Shown in pieces: positions 49,536 to 58,010 of a stretch of DNA of 64,000 bases. Every line of letters begins with the position of its first letter. The first letter of the stretch is position 1. The stretch is from Micromonospora aurantiaca ATCC 27029. Lineage in GTDB: Bacteria; Actinomycetota; Actinomycetes; Mycobacteriales; Micromonosporaceae. The stretch lies in contig NC_014391.1 of NCBI RefSeq assembly GCF_000145235.1, forward strand, positions 1 through 64,000. Direction: 5' to 3'. The notes under the pieces are model-generated. The model was not told where the DNA came from, did no database searches, and saw nothing but the letters and a program-made list of their open reading frames with translations. Position numbers and translations under genes: made by a program.

Positions 49536-49909
49536 GAGTGTTCCTCCCCGCTGTTGCCGGCGGCGGCGTCGATCGCCTTCCGGAGGCGCTCGCGCTCCTT
49601 GTCCATCCACTGCCTCCCGGAGTACGCGGACACGAACGTCTCGGCGAACTCGACCGGGTCGTCGCCGACGATCGCGCGGACGGGCGTGTTGTCGGCAACC
49701 GCGCGCTCCCAGAGGTCCACGGAGTCGCCGAGCATCGCGACGAGTGTGTTCCCGTCGACGATCCCGCCCTGGTACATGAAGTACCGCTGGAGCGCCTTGG
49801 CCGCGCTGCGATGGGGTTCCGGCAGGGCCTCCATGCGGGCCATGTGCCGCTTGTACTGCTTCTTCTGGTCGAGCGATCCGACGAGCGTCTCGATCCACTT
49901 CGCGGCCAT
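49532..49909 (-). CDS. DUF1048 protein
   Basis: A 125-residue helical cytoplasmic protein (MAAKWIETLVGSLDQKKQYK at the start) of the DUF1048 family, frequently found between PadR regulators and DrrAB-type ABC genes. I chose the ATG at 49909, which has gaaggag seven bases upstream; an ATG at 49915 overlaps the PadR stop (ATGA) and is the alternative. Function unknown, probably regulation of the exporter. Confidence 0.88.
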   Translation of the reverse strand: MAAKWIETLVGSLDQKKQYKRHMARMEALPEPHRSAAKALQRYFMYQGGIVDGNTLVAMLGDSVDLWERAVADNTPVRAIVGDDPVEFAETFVSAYSGRQWMDKERERLRKAIDAAAGNSGEEHS

Positions 49910-49911
49910 GC

Positions 49912-50259
49912 TCATGCTCCTTCGTCGTGCCGGTCGTCGTCGTCACGAAGGTGGTCGATGCGTTCCGCGAGGACGCTCCACGTCCGCCAGAACTCGGCGA
50001 GCTGATCCCGCCCCTTTGCGTTGATCGAATACACCTTCCGCGGGGGCCCCTTCTCGGAGGGAACCTTCTCCACGTCCACGAAACCGCGTTGCTCGACGCG
50101 GACGAGCAGCGCGTAGATGGTGCCTTCCGCGATGTCCGAGAATCCGCGGTCGCGCAGCCAGGCGGTGATCTCGTAGCCGTACGCGGATCGGCGGGCCAGG
50201 ATCGCCAGGACGATGCCTTCGAGGGTGCCCTTCAGCATCTCCGTCATCTGGTTGGCCAT
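49912..50259 (-). CDS. PadR-family transcriptional regulator
   Basis: A 115-residue repressor with the PadR winged helix: GTLEGIVLAILARRSAYGYE, then GFSDIAEGTIYALLVRVEQRG and the wing sequence PRKVYSINAKG, and a C-terminal dimerisation helix FWRTWSVLAERIDHL. First gene of the exporter operon; probably a drug-responsive repressor of it, by analogy with LmrR and relatives. Confidence 0.92.
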   Translation of the reverse strand: MANQMTEMLKGTLEGIVLAILARRSAYGYEITAWLRDRGFSDIAEGTIYALLVRVEQRGFVDVEKVPSEKGPPRKVYSINAKGRDQLAEFWRTWSVLAERIDHLRDDDDRHDEGA

Positions 50260-50310
50260 GTCCTCGTTCCCTCGCTATTGAGCGTCGCTGAGTACCAGTA
50301 GAAAGTAACA

Positions 50311-50328
50311 CTAGGTACCGGTAGCTAG
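50311..50328. promoter_or_regulatory. putative PadR operator
   Basis: CTAGGTACCGGTAGCTAG is an 18-base imperfect palindrome 52 bp upstream of the PadR start, in an A+T-richer patch with a second GTACCAGTA half-like element at 50292. It is well placed to regulate both the exporter operon and the divergent methyltransferase gene. Confidence 0.5.
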
Positions 50329-50379
50329 CAACGCTTAATACCGGGGATCCCGCAGAACCGCTTCCTCTAAGTTCGGCGG

Positions 50380-51147
50380 ATGACCACCACTCCTTCGGCG
50401 CGCGCCGTGAGCCAGTACGCGACGACGACGGGCAACCTGACCGCCCGCATGGCACTGCACTCGTACGGCACCAACCCGCAGGACTGGTTCGCCTGGCTCG
50501 GCGAGCGGCTGCCGCTGTCCGGCGACGTGCTGGAGGTGGGCGCCGGCACCGGCGAGCTGTGGCACCGGATCGGCCACCGACCCCGGCTCACCCTCACCGA
50601 CTTCTCGCCCGCCATGTGCGCGCGGCTGCGCGAGGTGCCCGGCGCGCGGGTGCTGCGCTGCGACGCCACGCACCTGCCGTTCCGCACCGGCGTCGCCGAC
50701 GCGGTGATCGCCAACAGCATGCTCTACCACCTGGACGATCCGGACGCCGCGCTGCGCGAGTTCGCCCGGGTGCTGCGCCCCGGCGGGCGGCTCGCCGTCG
50801 CCGTGAACGGCCGTGACCACATGGCCGAGCTGAACACGCTCGGCCCGGTGATCGGGTGCCCCGACCTGGCTGTCCGGTTCCACGACCGGAACGACGTGAC
50901 CGCCGAGACGACACCGGCCCGGGTCGCCGCCCACTTCGACGACGTGACGGTCGAGCGCTACCCGGACGAGCTGGTGGTGCCCGCCGCGGAGCCGATCCTG
51001 GCGTACGTCGCCAGCATGATCGGGCCGCTGCCCGCCGCGCAGGAGGCGGCCGCCCGCGCCGCGATCGAGGCGCGCATCGACGCCGAGGGCGCCTTCCGGG
51101 TACGCAAGCACACAGTGCTGATCAGCTCGACGCGCGGCGCCCGCTGA
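50380..51147 (+). CDS. SAM-dependent class I methyltransferase
   Basis: A 255-residue enzyme with the SAM-binding motif VLEVGAGTGELWHRIG near residue 51, an acidic residue in LTLTDFSPAMC near 73, RCDATHLPF near 93 and the post-motif LREFARVLRPGGRLAVAVNG near 125. The substrate is unknown. It is divergent from the PadR-exporter operon and faces the DUF397 gene, overlapping its end by 26 bp. Confidence 0.88.
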   Translation: MTTTPSARAVSQYATTTGNLTARMALHSYGTNPQDWFAWLGERLPLSGDVLEVGAGTGELWHRIGHRPRLTLTDFSPAMCARLREVPGARVLRCDATHLPFRTGVADAVIANSMLYHLDDPDAALREFARVLRPGGRLAVAVNGRDHMAELNTLGPVIGCPDLAVRFHDRNDVTAETTPARVAAHFDDVTVERYPDELVVPAAEPILAYVASMIGPLPAAQEAAARAAIEARIDAEGAFRVRKHTVLISSTRGAR

Positions 51148-51313
51148 GCCGGACGAAGGTGCGCCAGGCGTCGGGCGTGAAGGTGAGCACCGGCCCGGCC
51201 GGGTCCTTGCTGTCCCGCACCCCGACCACTCCGGCCAGGTTGTCCGCCACCTCGACACACTCGCTCTGCCCGCTACGACTGGACTTGCGCCAGAGCGCGC
51301 CGATCAGCTCCAT
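51122..51313 (-). CDS. DUF397 protein
   Basis: A 63-residue protein with the DUF397 pattern WRKSSRSGQSECVEVADN and VGVRDSKDPAGPVLTFTPDAWRTFV. DUF397 proteins are the small partners of XRE regulators in WhiJ-type systems of actinomycetes, where they modulate the regulator. The ATG overlaps the end of the XRE gene by 10 bp. Confidence 0.92.
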   Translation of the reverse strand: MELIGALWRKSSRSGQSECVEVADNLAGVVGVRDSKDPAGPVLTFTPDAWRTFVRLSGRRASS

Positions 51314-52128
51314 GACTCGACCACTTCCTTCATCAGCTCGATCGACTGGCGACGGGACAACGCCTCACTTCGGACGCTCTCCCATCTGGACAGCAGGATA
51401 GCCACGTGCTCATCTTTGTCGATCACTGTTCCGCCGAGCTGGTTCTCCAGATAGCCGATCCAACCGCCGTCACCACCTCGGGCGAGGGTGAACGGTCCGG
51501 TCAGTCCGATGTGCAGTCCCACGTCGGCCGGAATGACGTGTACCGCGATATGAGGGTGGCTGCTCGCCTCGATCAGGTGCGCGACCTGCTGACTCATCAA
51601 CCCGCGAAAGCTCTCGTCGGCGCGGCGCAGCACGGTTTCCTCGATCACCGCGACGAACTTGGGTGGATCGGCGCCGGCCAGAACGGTCTGCCGGTCGAGC
51701 CGGACCGCGAGCCGCCGTTCGGCCTCCTGCTCGGCGAGCATGTCGTCCGTGCGGATCATCGCGCGGGCGTAGTTCTCCGTCTGTAACAGGCCCGGGATGA
51801 GGCTCGGCTGATAGCAGCGCAACTGCTGCGCCTGGCGTTCGGCTTCGAGCCAGGGGCGGAACCAGCTCGGCTGGCCGTCGCGCTCGGCGAGCTTGAGCAG
51901 CGACATCAACAGCCCGCCGGTGCCGAGCACCTCGTCGGCCCGGGCGAGGAAGAACCGGTCGAGCGGCCGGTGGCCCAGCTCGACCGCCGACACCTGGGAG
52001 CCGGAGAAGTGCACGAGCCTCCCGAACTCCTCCTGGCTCAGCTCGGCCCGCACCCGCAGCCGCCGCAGTTGCGCACGGATCAGCTCGGCGGTCGGCTCGT
52101 TCTCCACACGCCCTCCCCAGTCGGCCAC
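51304..52128 (-). CDS. XRE-family regulator with DUF5753 (WhiJ-like)
   Basis: A 274-residue protein with an N-terminal helix-turn-helix (LRVRAELSQEEFGRLVHFSGSQVSAVELG, residues 25-53) and a C-terminal DUF5753 domain (LRCYQPSLIPGLLQTENYARA near 103, VIEETVLRR near 160, VHVIPADVGLHIGLTGPF near 195). Together with the DUF397 gene it forms the WhiJ-type pair linked to development and antibiotic production in Streptomyces; a similar role here is inferred. Start is GTG; an internal GTG seven codons on has a poorer ribosome-site distance. Confidence 0.92.
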   Translation of the reverse strand: MADWGGRVENEPTAELIRAQLRRLRVRAELSQEEFGRLVHFSGSQVSAVELGHRPLDRFFLARADEVLGTGGLLMSLLKLAERDGQPSWFRPWLEAERQAQQLRCYQPSLIPGLLQTENYARAMIRTDDMLAEQEAERRLAVRLDRQTVLAGADPPKFVAVIEETVLRRADESFRGLMSQQVAHLIEASSHPHIAVHVIPADVGLHIGLTGPFTLARGGDGGWIGYLENQLGGTVIDKDEHVAILLSRWESVRSEALSRRQSIELMKEVVESWS

Positions 52129-52202
52129 CGGTCTCCCGGTCTCTCCCCGGACCGGCCGCGACGGCTTCCGAGAGTAGTGGCTCGCTCAGCAGACTGTCAC
52201 GC

Positions 52203-52538
52203 ATGAACCTTCCCGTACCGCGGCTCGGGCCGTACCCCGATCGGCCCCGCCCCTACCCGCCGGACCACCCGGCCCACCTGCCGATCCGGCCGCTCTGGCT
52301 CTGCCGCGCCTGCGGCGGACCGTGGCCCTGCGCGCAGGCCCGCCTGCTGCTCAAGGTCGAGTACGCGGACCACCCCGTCGACCTGGCCGTCTACCTGTCC
52401 GGGCTCTACCACGAGGCCACCCACGACCTGTTCCGCCTCAACCCGCAGGACGGGCCGACCCCGCGCGAGCTGTTCGAGCGGTTCGTCGGCTGGGGGCCGT
52501 ACCGGCGCAGCATCACCGATACGATGCCCGCGTCATGA
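52203..52538 (+). CDS. conserved hypothetical protein with CxxC-x5-C motif
   Basis: A 111-residue Pro-rich protein (MNLPVPRLGPYPDRPRPYPP at the start) with the metal-binding-like WLCRACGGPWPCAQAR near residue 33 and a hydrophilic C-terminal half (DPVDLAVYLSGLYHEATHDL region). Homologous small proteins frequently sit next to XRE/DUF397 pairs in actinomycetes, divergently as here. Function unknown. It overlaps the next gene by 4 bp (ATGA). Confidence 0.8.
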   Translation: MNLPVPRLGPYPDRPRPYPPDHPAHLPIRPLWLCRACGGPWPCAQARLLLKVEYADHPVDLAVYLSGLYHEATHDLFRLNPQDGPTPRELFERFVGWGPYRRSITDTMPAS

Positions 52539-53092
52539 CAGCGCCCGGGGACTTCGACCTGACGACGGACGAGCTGCGCGAGGTGACGCGGTACGCGGTC
52601 CGGCACGCGGAGGACGTGCTCCCGGTCTACGAGCGGGCGGTTCCCGGTGACCCGCGTCCCCGCGCGGCTGTCGACGCGGCCTGGACGTTCGCGCGGGGCG
52701 CCGCCCGGACGAGACTTCAGCGGGTCACGTCCCTCGACGCGCACCGGGCCGCCCGGTCCGCGCCCACCGAGGCCGCGCGCCTGGCCGCCCGGGCCGCGGG
52801 TGACGCCGCCGCGGCCGCGTACCTGCACCCGATCGCGAAGGCCACCCAGGTCGGTCACATCCTGCGGGCGGCCGCCAACGCCGCGCGCGTCGCCGAACTG
52901 GAGGCCGGCGGCGACGAGGCCGTCGGGGATTCGCAGGTGGACCGGTCCCGACGGCTCGCCACGCCGGTGCTCGTCGACGTGCTCCGCCGCTATCCGCCGC
53001 TGACCGGCGGCGGCAGTCGGGTCGCCCGGCTGATGAGCACTCTGGACCACGACCTGCGCCAGGGCACCGCCGGGCCGGAGGCCGCGTCGTGA
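52535..53092 (+). CDS. Imm-5-like putative immunity protein
   Basis: A 185-residue all-helical protein starting MTAPGDFDLTTDELREVTRY, with VYERAVPGDPRPRAAVDAAW near 30 and YLHPIAKATQVGHILRAAAN near 95. The repeated helical pattern and the PRPRxAVDAAxxxARG element match proteins annotated as putative immunity (Imm-5-like). No polymorphic toxin is visible nearby. It is coupled to the genes before and after by ATGA/GTGA overlaps. Confidence 0.7.
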   Translation: MTAPGDFDLTTDELREVTRYAVRHAEDVLPVYERAVPGDPRPRAAVDAAWTFARGAARTRLQRVTSLDAHRAARSAPTEAARLAARAAGDAAAAAYLHPIAKATQVGHILRAAANAARVAELEAGGDEAVGDSQVDRSRRLATPVLVDVLRRYPPLTGGGSRVARLMSTLDHDLRQGTAGPEAAS

Positions 53093-53604
53093 TCCTGCCG
53101 AAGGTCCGCGATCCCCGGTTCACGACGATCCGCCGGGGCGGCACTCTCACCGACGAGCACCACCACCTGCTGGCGCTCTGGGCCGCCACCTGCGCCGAGC
53201 ACGTCCTCGGCATGTTCGAGGCGGTCCGGCCGGACGACAGCCGCCCACGCGAGGCGATCGAGCACACCCGCGCCTGGGTGCGGGGCGAGGTCAGGATGAT
53301 GGAGGCGCGTGCGGCGGGCGGTCACGCCATGGGTGCGGCCCGGGACCTGCGCGGGGCGGCACGCAACGCCGCGTACGCCGCCGGTCAGGCCGCCGTCGTG
53401 GCCCACGTGGCCGCCCACGAACTCGGTGCCGCCGCGTACGCGATCAAGGCGGTACGCGCAGCGGCGCCCGCCGGTCTCGCCGAGGCGGCCGGGCGGGACG
53501 AGTGCCGGTGGCAGCGCGACCAGCTCCCGGCGGAGATCCGCGACCTGGTCCTGGACGACCAGCGCCTGCGCAACGACATCTGCTGGTCGGTCTTCGACTG
53601 CTGA
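53089..53604 (+). CDS. second Imm-5-like putative immunity protein
   Basis: A 171-residue helical paralogue of the preceding protein: DDSRPREAIEHTRAWVRGE near 43 corresponds to its PRPRAAVDAAWTFARG, and DLRGAARNAAYAAGQAAVVAHVAAH to its central helices. It keeps the family tail RDLVLDDQRLRNDICW. GTG start overlaps the previous stop (GTGA). Two tandem, diverged copies without a toxin are unusual. Confidence 0.7.
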   Translation: MILPKVRDPRFTTIRRGGTLTDEHHHLLALWAATCAEHVLGMFEAVRPDDSRPREAIEHTRAWVRGEVRMMEARAAGGHAMGAARDLRGAARNAAYAAGQAAVVAHVAAHELGAAAYAIKAVRAAAPAGLAEAAGRDECRWQRDQLPAEIRDLVLDDQRLRNDICWSVFDC

Positions 53605-53720
53605 CGCCAGGCCGAGGGCTGTCGAGAAAGAGTCACCGGCGGCGGCAACCATGGCGTGCGCAGGTGGCGTCTCGGAAGGCGTCACGCTGATGTACCACCT
53701 GACCCCAAGGACCGGCTCGT

Positions 53721-54251
53721 GTGGACCCTCTCCTGAATGAGTTCGACCTGTTCGTCCGAACTCGTACCCCCGCGTTACTGCGATCCGCCTACCTGCTGAC
53801 CGGCGACCAGCATCTGGCCGAGGATCTCGTCCAGTCCGCCCTCGCCCGTACCCACCGTGCCTGGAACCGGTTGCACGAGACCGGCAACGCGGAGGCGTAC
53901 ACCCGGAAGACCATGTACCACCTGCAGGTCTCCTGGTGGCGGCGCCGCCGGGTGGCCGAGTCGATGCCGGGCGACATGCCCGAGCCGCGCGGAGGCGACT
54001 CGGCCCCCGACCACGCCCAGCAGACCACGCTCCGGCTGGCTCTCCGGGCCGCGCTGGCCCGGCTGTCCGCCAAGCAACGGGCCGTGCTGGTCCTGCGGTT
54101 CTTCGAGGACCGTACCGAATCCGAGGCCGCCGACCTGCTCGGCGTGACCGTCGGCACCGTCAAGAGCCAGACCTCCAAGGCGCGGGCGAAGCTGCGCAGC
54201 GTGGCCCCGGAGCTCGCCGAGCTGTACGTCACGGAAGGAACCGCCCGATGA
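53721..54251 (+). CDS. SigE-family ECF RNA polymerase sigma factor
   Basis: A 176-residue sigma factor of the actinobacterial SigE-like (SigE family TIGR type) group. Region 2 contains LRSAYLLTGDQHLAEDLVQSALARTHRAW, and region 4 contains LSAKQRAVLVLRFFEDRTESEA and GVTVGTVKSQTSKARAKLR. GTG start at 53721. Its stop overlaps the following membrane-anchored propeller gene (ATGA), which is probably its anti-sigma or signal input. Confidence 0.92.
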   Translation: MDPLLNEFDLFVRTRTPALLRSAYLLTGDQHLAEDLVQSALARTHRAWNRLHETGNAEAYTRKTMYHLQVSWWRRRRVAESMPGDMPEPRGGDSAPDHAQQTTLRLALRAALARLSAKQRAVLVLRFFEDRTESEAADLLGVTVGTVKSQTSKARAKLRSVAPELAELYVTEGTAR

Positions 54252-55354
54252 ACCAGGACCGACTGCGCTTCGACCTGGCCGACCTGGCCGAGGAGGTCAC
54301 CCCGGTCGACCTGCGGGACCGGGCGCTGCGTACCTCGCGGCGGCTCGGCATCCAGCGGGCCGTCGCCACCTCCGCCGCCGCGCTCGTGGTGCTGGCCGCC
54401 GCGACCGGGACCGCGCTGGCGATCCGGCCGAACAGCCAGGCGCCCGCACCGGCCGGCCCGTCGGTCACAGTCACCGCCCCGCCGGTCGAGCCGTCCCGTA
54501 CGCCCTCCCCCGACGCGAGTACCGCCACCGGCCAGTCGCAGTCGGCGCTCGCCGGTACCCGCTACTACCTGGAGCAGACGTCCACCCGATCGCGGATCCA
54601 TGAGGTCCGCGGCACGCGGGACCGGGTGGTCCACGAGGTCGTCCACGAAGCCGCCTCTCGCTGCGAGTCCAACACCGTCAGCGTCTCGCCGGACGGCAAG
54701 CGGGTGGTCTGGGTGCAGGACAGCACCGACAACGCGAGCGGGGTGCTGCTGATCGCCACCGTCGGAGACAAGGGGGCGACGACCCTCGCGGAGGGGATCA
54801 GTTGTTTCGGCGCCCGGCCGATGCGGTGGAAGGGCGACGACCGGCTGATGGTGCAGCGGAAGAACGGCCAGTCCGTGCTCTACGACGTGGTGGCCAACAA
54901 GCAGGTCGTCGGCGACCCGGGCCAGGAGACCAAACGCTGCTGGTCCGCCGACGGCACCTGGCTGGCCGCCGAGTCGGACGGCAAACCCTACGTCTCGGAC
55001 ACCACCGACCTGCGGCAGTACACCTACACCCCTCCCCAGCAGGAGGCCGCGAAGTGGGACGGCTGGGAGGCCCGCAGCGTGTCCACCGACGGCCGCTACG
55101 TGGCAGTGGGCTGGATCGGCACCGACCCGTCCCGCCGGGACGGCAGCTTCGCGGTCGTCGACACCAGGACCAGCAAGGTGGTCGACCTGCCCGGCACGGG
55201 CGAGGTGCGGAGCATCCTGTTCAGCGCCGACGGCACGGTGCTGCTGCGGCGCGGCACCGGCATCACGGTCCTCGACCGTGAGTTCAAGCCACTCGGCACG
55301 GTGACCGAGCCGGCACCGACCCGGAACCGGGCACTGCTGGCGTACGTGCCCTGA
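54248..55354 (+). CDS. membrane-anchored beta-propeller protein, putative anti-sigma partner
   Basis: A 368-residue protein with a short cytoplasmic segment (MNQDRLRFDLADLAEEVTPV), one membrane helix (about residues 39-60), a Pro/Ser/Thr linker and an extracytoplasmic WD40/TolB-like propeller (VSVSPDGKRVVWVQD, SVSTDGRYVAVGWIG). The cytoplasmic stub could hold the sigma factor encoded just upstream, with which it is translationally coupled. No zinc-finger anti-sigma motif is present, so the inhibitory role is inference. Confidence 0.8.
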   Translation: MNQDRLRFDLADLAEEVTPVDLRDRALRTSRRLGIQRAVATSAAALVVLAAATGTALAIRPNSQAPAPAGPSVTVTAPPVEPSRTPSPDASTATGQSQSALAGTRYYLEQTSTRSRIHEVRGTRDRVVHEVVHEAASRCESNTVSVSPDGKRVVWVQDSTDNASGVLLIATVGDKGATTLAEGISCFGARPMRWKGDDRLMVQRKNGQSVLYDVVANKQVVGDPGQETKRCWSADGTWLAAESDGKPYVSDTTDLRQYTYTPPQQEAAKWDGWEARSVSTDGRYVAVGWIGTDPSRRDGSFAVVDTRTSKVVDLPGTGEVRSILFSADGTVLLRRGTGITVLDREFKPLGTVTEPAPTRNRALLAYVP

Positions 55355-55373
55355 GCCGCCTCAGACAACCCCT

Positions 55374-55408
55374 ACAGGCCCCTGGCGCTTCGTGCGCCGG
55401 GGGCCTGT
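55374..55408 (+). terminator. hairpin with UUCG-type loop
   Basis: ACAGGCCCCTGGCGC (55374-55388) pairs with GCGCCGGGGGCCTGT (55394-55408) around TTCGT with one mismatch. It lies 20 bp after the propeller gene and probably ends that transcript. Confidence 0.7.
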
Positions 55409-55525
55409 CCGCGTCCGCCGACCCGGGGCCGAAGTTCTTTCGATCAGGCGGCAACCATGCAGATCGAAACCGACGTCTGGGAGTGCATCAGAGACGCGCA
55501 CCAACCAACCCCCGAGGATCGAATC

Positions 55526-56539
55526 GTGAACGTCATCGTCACCAGCGCCCGCGGACTACGTACCGTCGCCGCCCTCGCCGCCGCCGCGTTCGTCGCCGTG
55601 GGCGTGAGCGCCTGCGGCGACGGCGGGTCCACGCCGTCCGCCCCCGCAGCCGGGCAGTCGTCCGCCGCCGCACCGTCGTCCGCCGCCCCGAGCCCGTCGG
55701 ACGCCTCCTCCGCCGCACTGCCCGGCACCCGGTACTACCTGTCGTTCGGCGAGCAGGCCGCGGAGGTGCACGTCGTCAAGGGCGGCACCGACCGGGTGAG
55801 CGCCAGCGTCCCGTACGGCGGCGGCGACTGCGTCCGGAACACCATCACCATCTCGCCGTACGGCGAGCGGCTGGCCTGGGTGGAGGGAGCAGCCGGAGCG
55901 GAGGCCGGCAAGCTCGTGACCACCCGGATCGACGGCAGCGACCGGGCCACCATCGCGACGGAGCCGCCCTTCTCCGGCAAGGCGCCCTGCGACGGCGGCG
56001 ACCCGCTCGTGTGGAACACCAACGACCGGGTGCTGGTGCAGCAGGACGGCCACATGGCGCTCATCGACCTGAGCAGCCGCAAGCCCGCCGACGGCGACGC
56101 CGGCAACGAGACTCTGAAGTGGTGGACGCCGGACGGCCGCAACTGGGCCGCCGTCTCCGAGGGGCGGCCGTACGCGACGACCGACCCGAAGGTGACGTTC
56201 TACCGCTACACGCCGCCGACGGCCCAGGCGGCCCGCTACGACGGCTGGCGGGTCCGCAGCGTCTCGGCGGACGGCCGGTACGTGGCCGTCGGCTGGATCA
56301 ACAAGGACGAGACCCGCAACGACGGGAGCTTCGCGGTGGTCGACACCAGGACCAGCAAGGTGGTCGACCTGCCCGGCACGGGCGAGGTGCGGAGCATCCT
56401 GTTCAGCACCGACGGCACGGTGCTGGTCCGGCGCGACAACGGCATCAGCGTTCTGGACAAGCGTTTCCAGCCGGTCGGGACGGTGACCGAGCCGGCCGGG
56501 CTGAGCGGGGCGCTGCTGCTGGCTTACGTGCCTGCCTGA
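55526..56539 (+). CDS. lipoprotein with beta-propeller, paralogue of the preceding gene
   Basis: A 337-residue predicted lipoprotein: signal peptide VNVIVTSARGLRTVAALAAA with lipobox VSAC near residue 29, a Ser/Ala/Pro linker, then a propeller similar to the preceding protein. Its C-terminal half shares long identical stretches with 54248-55354, including a 69-bp perfect nucleotide match. The GTG at 55526 has gagga upstream and gives a normal signal peptide; a frame from 55457 adds 23 residues that spoil it. It lacks the sigma factor and membrane-stub features of its paralogue. Confidence 0.8.
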   Translation: MNVIVTSARGLRTVAALAAAAFVAVGVSACGDGGSTPSAPAAGQSSAAAPSSAAPSPSDASSAALPGTRYYLSFGEQAAEVHVVKGGTDRVSASVPYGGGDCVRNTITISPYGERLAWVEGAAGAEAGKLVTTRIDGSDRATIATEPPFSGKAPCDGGDPLVWNTNDRVLVQQDGHMALIDLSSRKPADGDAGNETLKWWTPDGRNWAAVSEGRPYATTDPKVTFYRYTPPTAQAARYDGWRVRSVSADGRYVAVGWINKDETRNDGSFAVVDTRTSKVVDLPGTGEVRSILFSTDGTVLVRRDNGISVLDKRFQPVGTVTEPAGLSGALLLAYVPA

Positions 56540-56548
56540 CGAAAGGCG

Positions 56549-56590
56549 ACGCGGGGCGGGCCACCGACGGGTGGCCCGCCCCGTGTCTTT
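56549..56590. terminator. strong bidirectional terminator
   Basis: A 16-bp GC-rich stem (acgcggggcgggccac with gtggcccgccccgtgt) around a five-base loop, followed by TCTTTT. It separates the plus-strand lipoprotein gene from the minus-strand propeller gene. Confidence 0.8.
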
Positions 56591-57991
56591 TCAGCGCAGC
56601 ACGGTGATCGCCGCATCCGCTGTGACGTGCTTCCACGGCACCAGCACCACTGTGCCGTCTCGCTCCAGCACCTTCGCGTCGCTGCCCTCGGTGCCGGCCG
56701 ACAGCGGCGCCTCGGCCACGACTGTGACCTCGCCGGTGGCCGGGTCGATCCGGACCAGCCGTGGCGCGAGGTCACGCCGGTCGCCCACCTCCCACGCCAG
56801 CAGGCCCTGTTCGTCGAGGCGGACGAGTTCCACCTCGCTGTCGGTGTGCCCGGCCGACACCCAGCGCCGATTCCCGGTGGCCAGGTCGATCGCCACCACC
56901 TGGTTGGCTTGGCGCATCTTGCCGCCGACGTTCGTCGCCTCGGTGGGCAGGTAGAGCGTGTCCGCGTCGGCCAGGTACGGCCGGATCCCCGGCCCGCTCA
57001 CCGTGTTGGAACGGTTGACCGGCAGGTCGCTGAACCGCGTACCGTCGACGGGGTTGCCGAACGTGGCCCGCGCCTTGCCGGCGGCGTCGCGCGCGACGAA
57101 CGTCTCGGTGCTCAGACCGGGCAGGCTGACCAGCGGGTCGACGCTCAGCACCCCGGCGCTCTGCTGCGCTGCGGGCAGTTTCTGCTGCCAGCGCGGCTTG
57201 CCGGTGGCCGGGTCCAGACCGAGCAGCGCGCCCCGGTCGCCGTCGCAGAGCGCGGTCACAACGGCCTGGTCCCCGGCGGCCTGCGCGTCGGTCAGGCGGC
57301 AGTCGCGGCCCGGCAGCAGCCGGTCGGCGTCGGTCTGCCACAGCCGCTTGCCGTCGGCCAGCGAGTAGCCGAGGACGTTCTCGCCGCTGCGGACGACCAC
57401 CTGCCCGGCGGTCACCGACAGGTCCGGGGCGACGATCTCGGACCGGCCCGTCCGGCGTTCGACGGGGAACGTCGCCCGCCACGTCTGCGTGCCGGCGGCA
57501 GCGTCGAAGCCGACGATCGTGTCGCACGAGTCGGCGGAACCGAGCGCCACCACACCCCGCCCCTCGGCGAGCGTCTGCGCGGCCGCGCACAGCGAGGTCG
57601 CCTGGGGCGCGGGCACGCCCCACGCCTGGGCGCCGTCGTCGAGCCGGTAGGCGATGACGCCGTCCGGCTGGGCCCGGACCACCGCGTCGCCGACCAGCCA
57701 GGCGCCGAACATGTCCTGCCCGTCGTACGTCTTCAGCCCGTTGCGCTGCCGCTCCGGGAAGTCGAGCACCCAGGCGGTACGCAGCTTCCTCCCGTCGTCG
57801 TCATCGCCGCCGACCAGCCGGGACACGCCGTAGGCGGTGCCGGCCGCGACCGCGAGCACGGCCACCAGGCCACCGGCGACGAGCAACGCCACGCGTCCGC
57901 GCCGCTTCGGCGCCGCCGGCGGCGCACCGGCCGGACCCGGCCATCCCGCCGGCGGGTACGCGGGCGGCGGATGCTGGTGCTGGTACGTCAT
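56591..57991 (-). CDS. membrane-anchored PQQ-type beta-propeller protein
   Basis: A 466-residue protein with a Pro-rich cytoplasmic start (MTYQHQHPPPAYPPAGWPGP), one membrane helix (about residues 34-55) and an extracytoplasmic eight-blade propeller of the PQQ/BamB kind (repeats such as GLDPATGKPRWQQKLP and AIDLATGNRRWVSAG). Enzymatic PQQ residues are not evident, so it is more likely a binding or scaffolding protein. It is followed downstream by nothing on its strand except the terminator. Confidence 0.82.
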   Translation of the reverse strand: MTYQHQHPPPAYPPAGWPGPAGAPPAAPKRRGRVALLVAGGLVAVLAVAAGTAYGVSRLVGGDDDDGRKLRTAWVLDFPERQRNGLKTYDGQDMFGAWLVGDAVVRAQPDGVIAYRLDDGAQAWGVPAPQATSLCAAAQTLAEGRGVVALGSADSCDTIVGFDAAAGTQTWRATFPVERRTGRSEIVAPDLSVTAGQVVVRSGENVLGYSLADGKRLWQTDADRLLPGRDCRLTDAQAAGDQAVVTALCDGDRGALLGLDPATGKPRWQQKLPAAQQSAGVLSVDPLVSLPGLSTETFVARDAAGKARATFGNPVDGTRFSDLPVNRSNTVSGPGIRPYLADADTLYLPTEATNVGGKMRQANQVVAIDLATGNRRWVSAGHTDSEVELVRLDEQGLLAWEVGDRRDLAPRLVRIDPATGEVTVVAEAPLSAGTEGSDAKVLERDGTVVLVPWKHVTADAAITVLR

Positions 57992-58010
57992 TCGTCGTCT
58001 CCGTTCCGGG

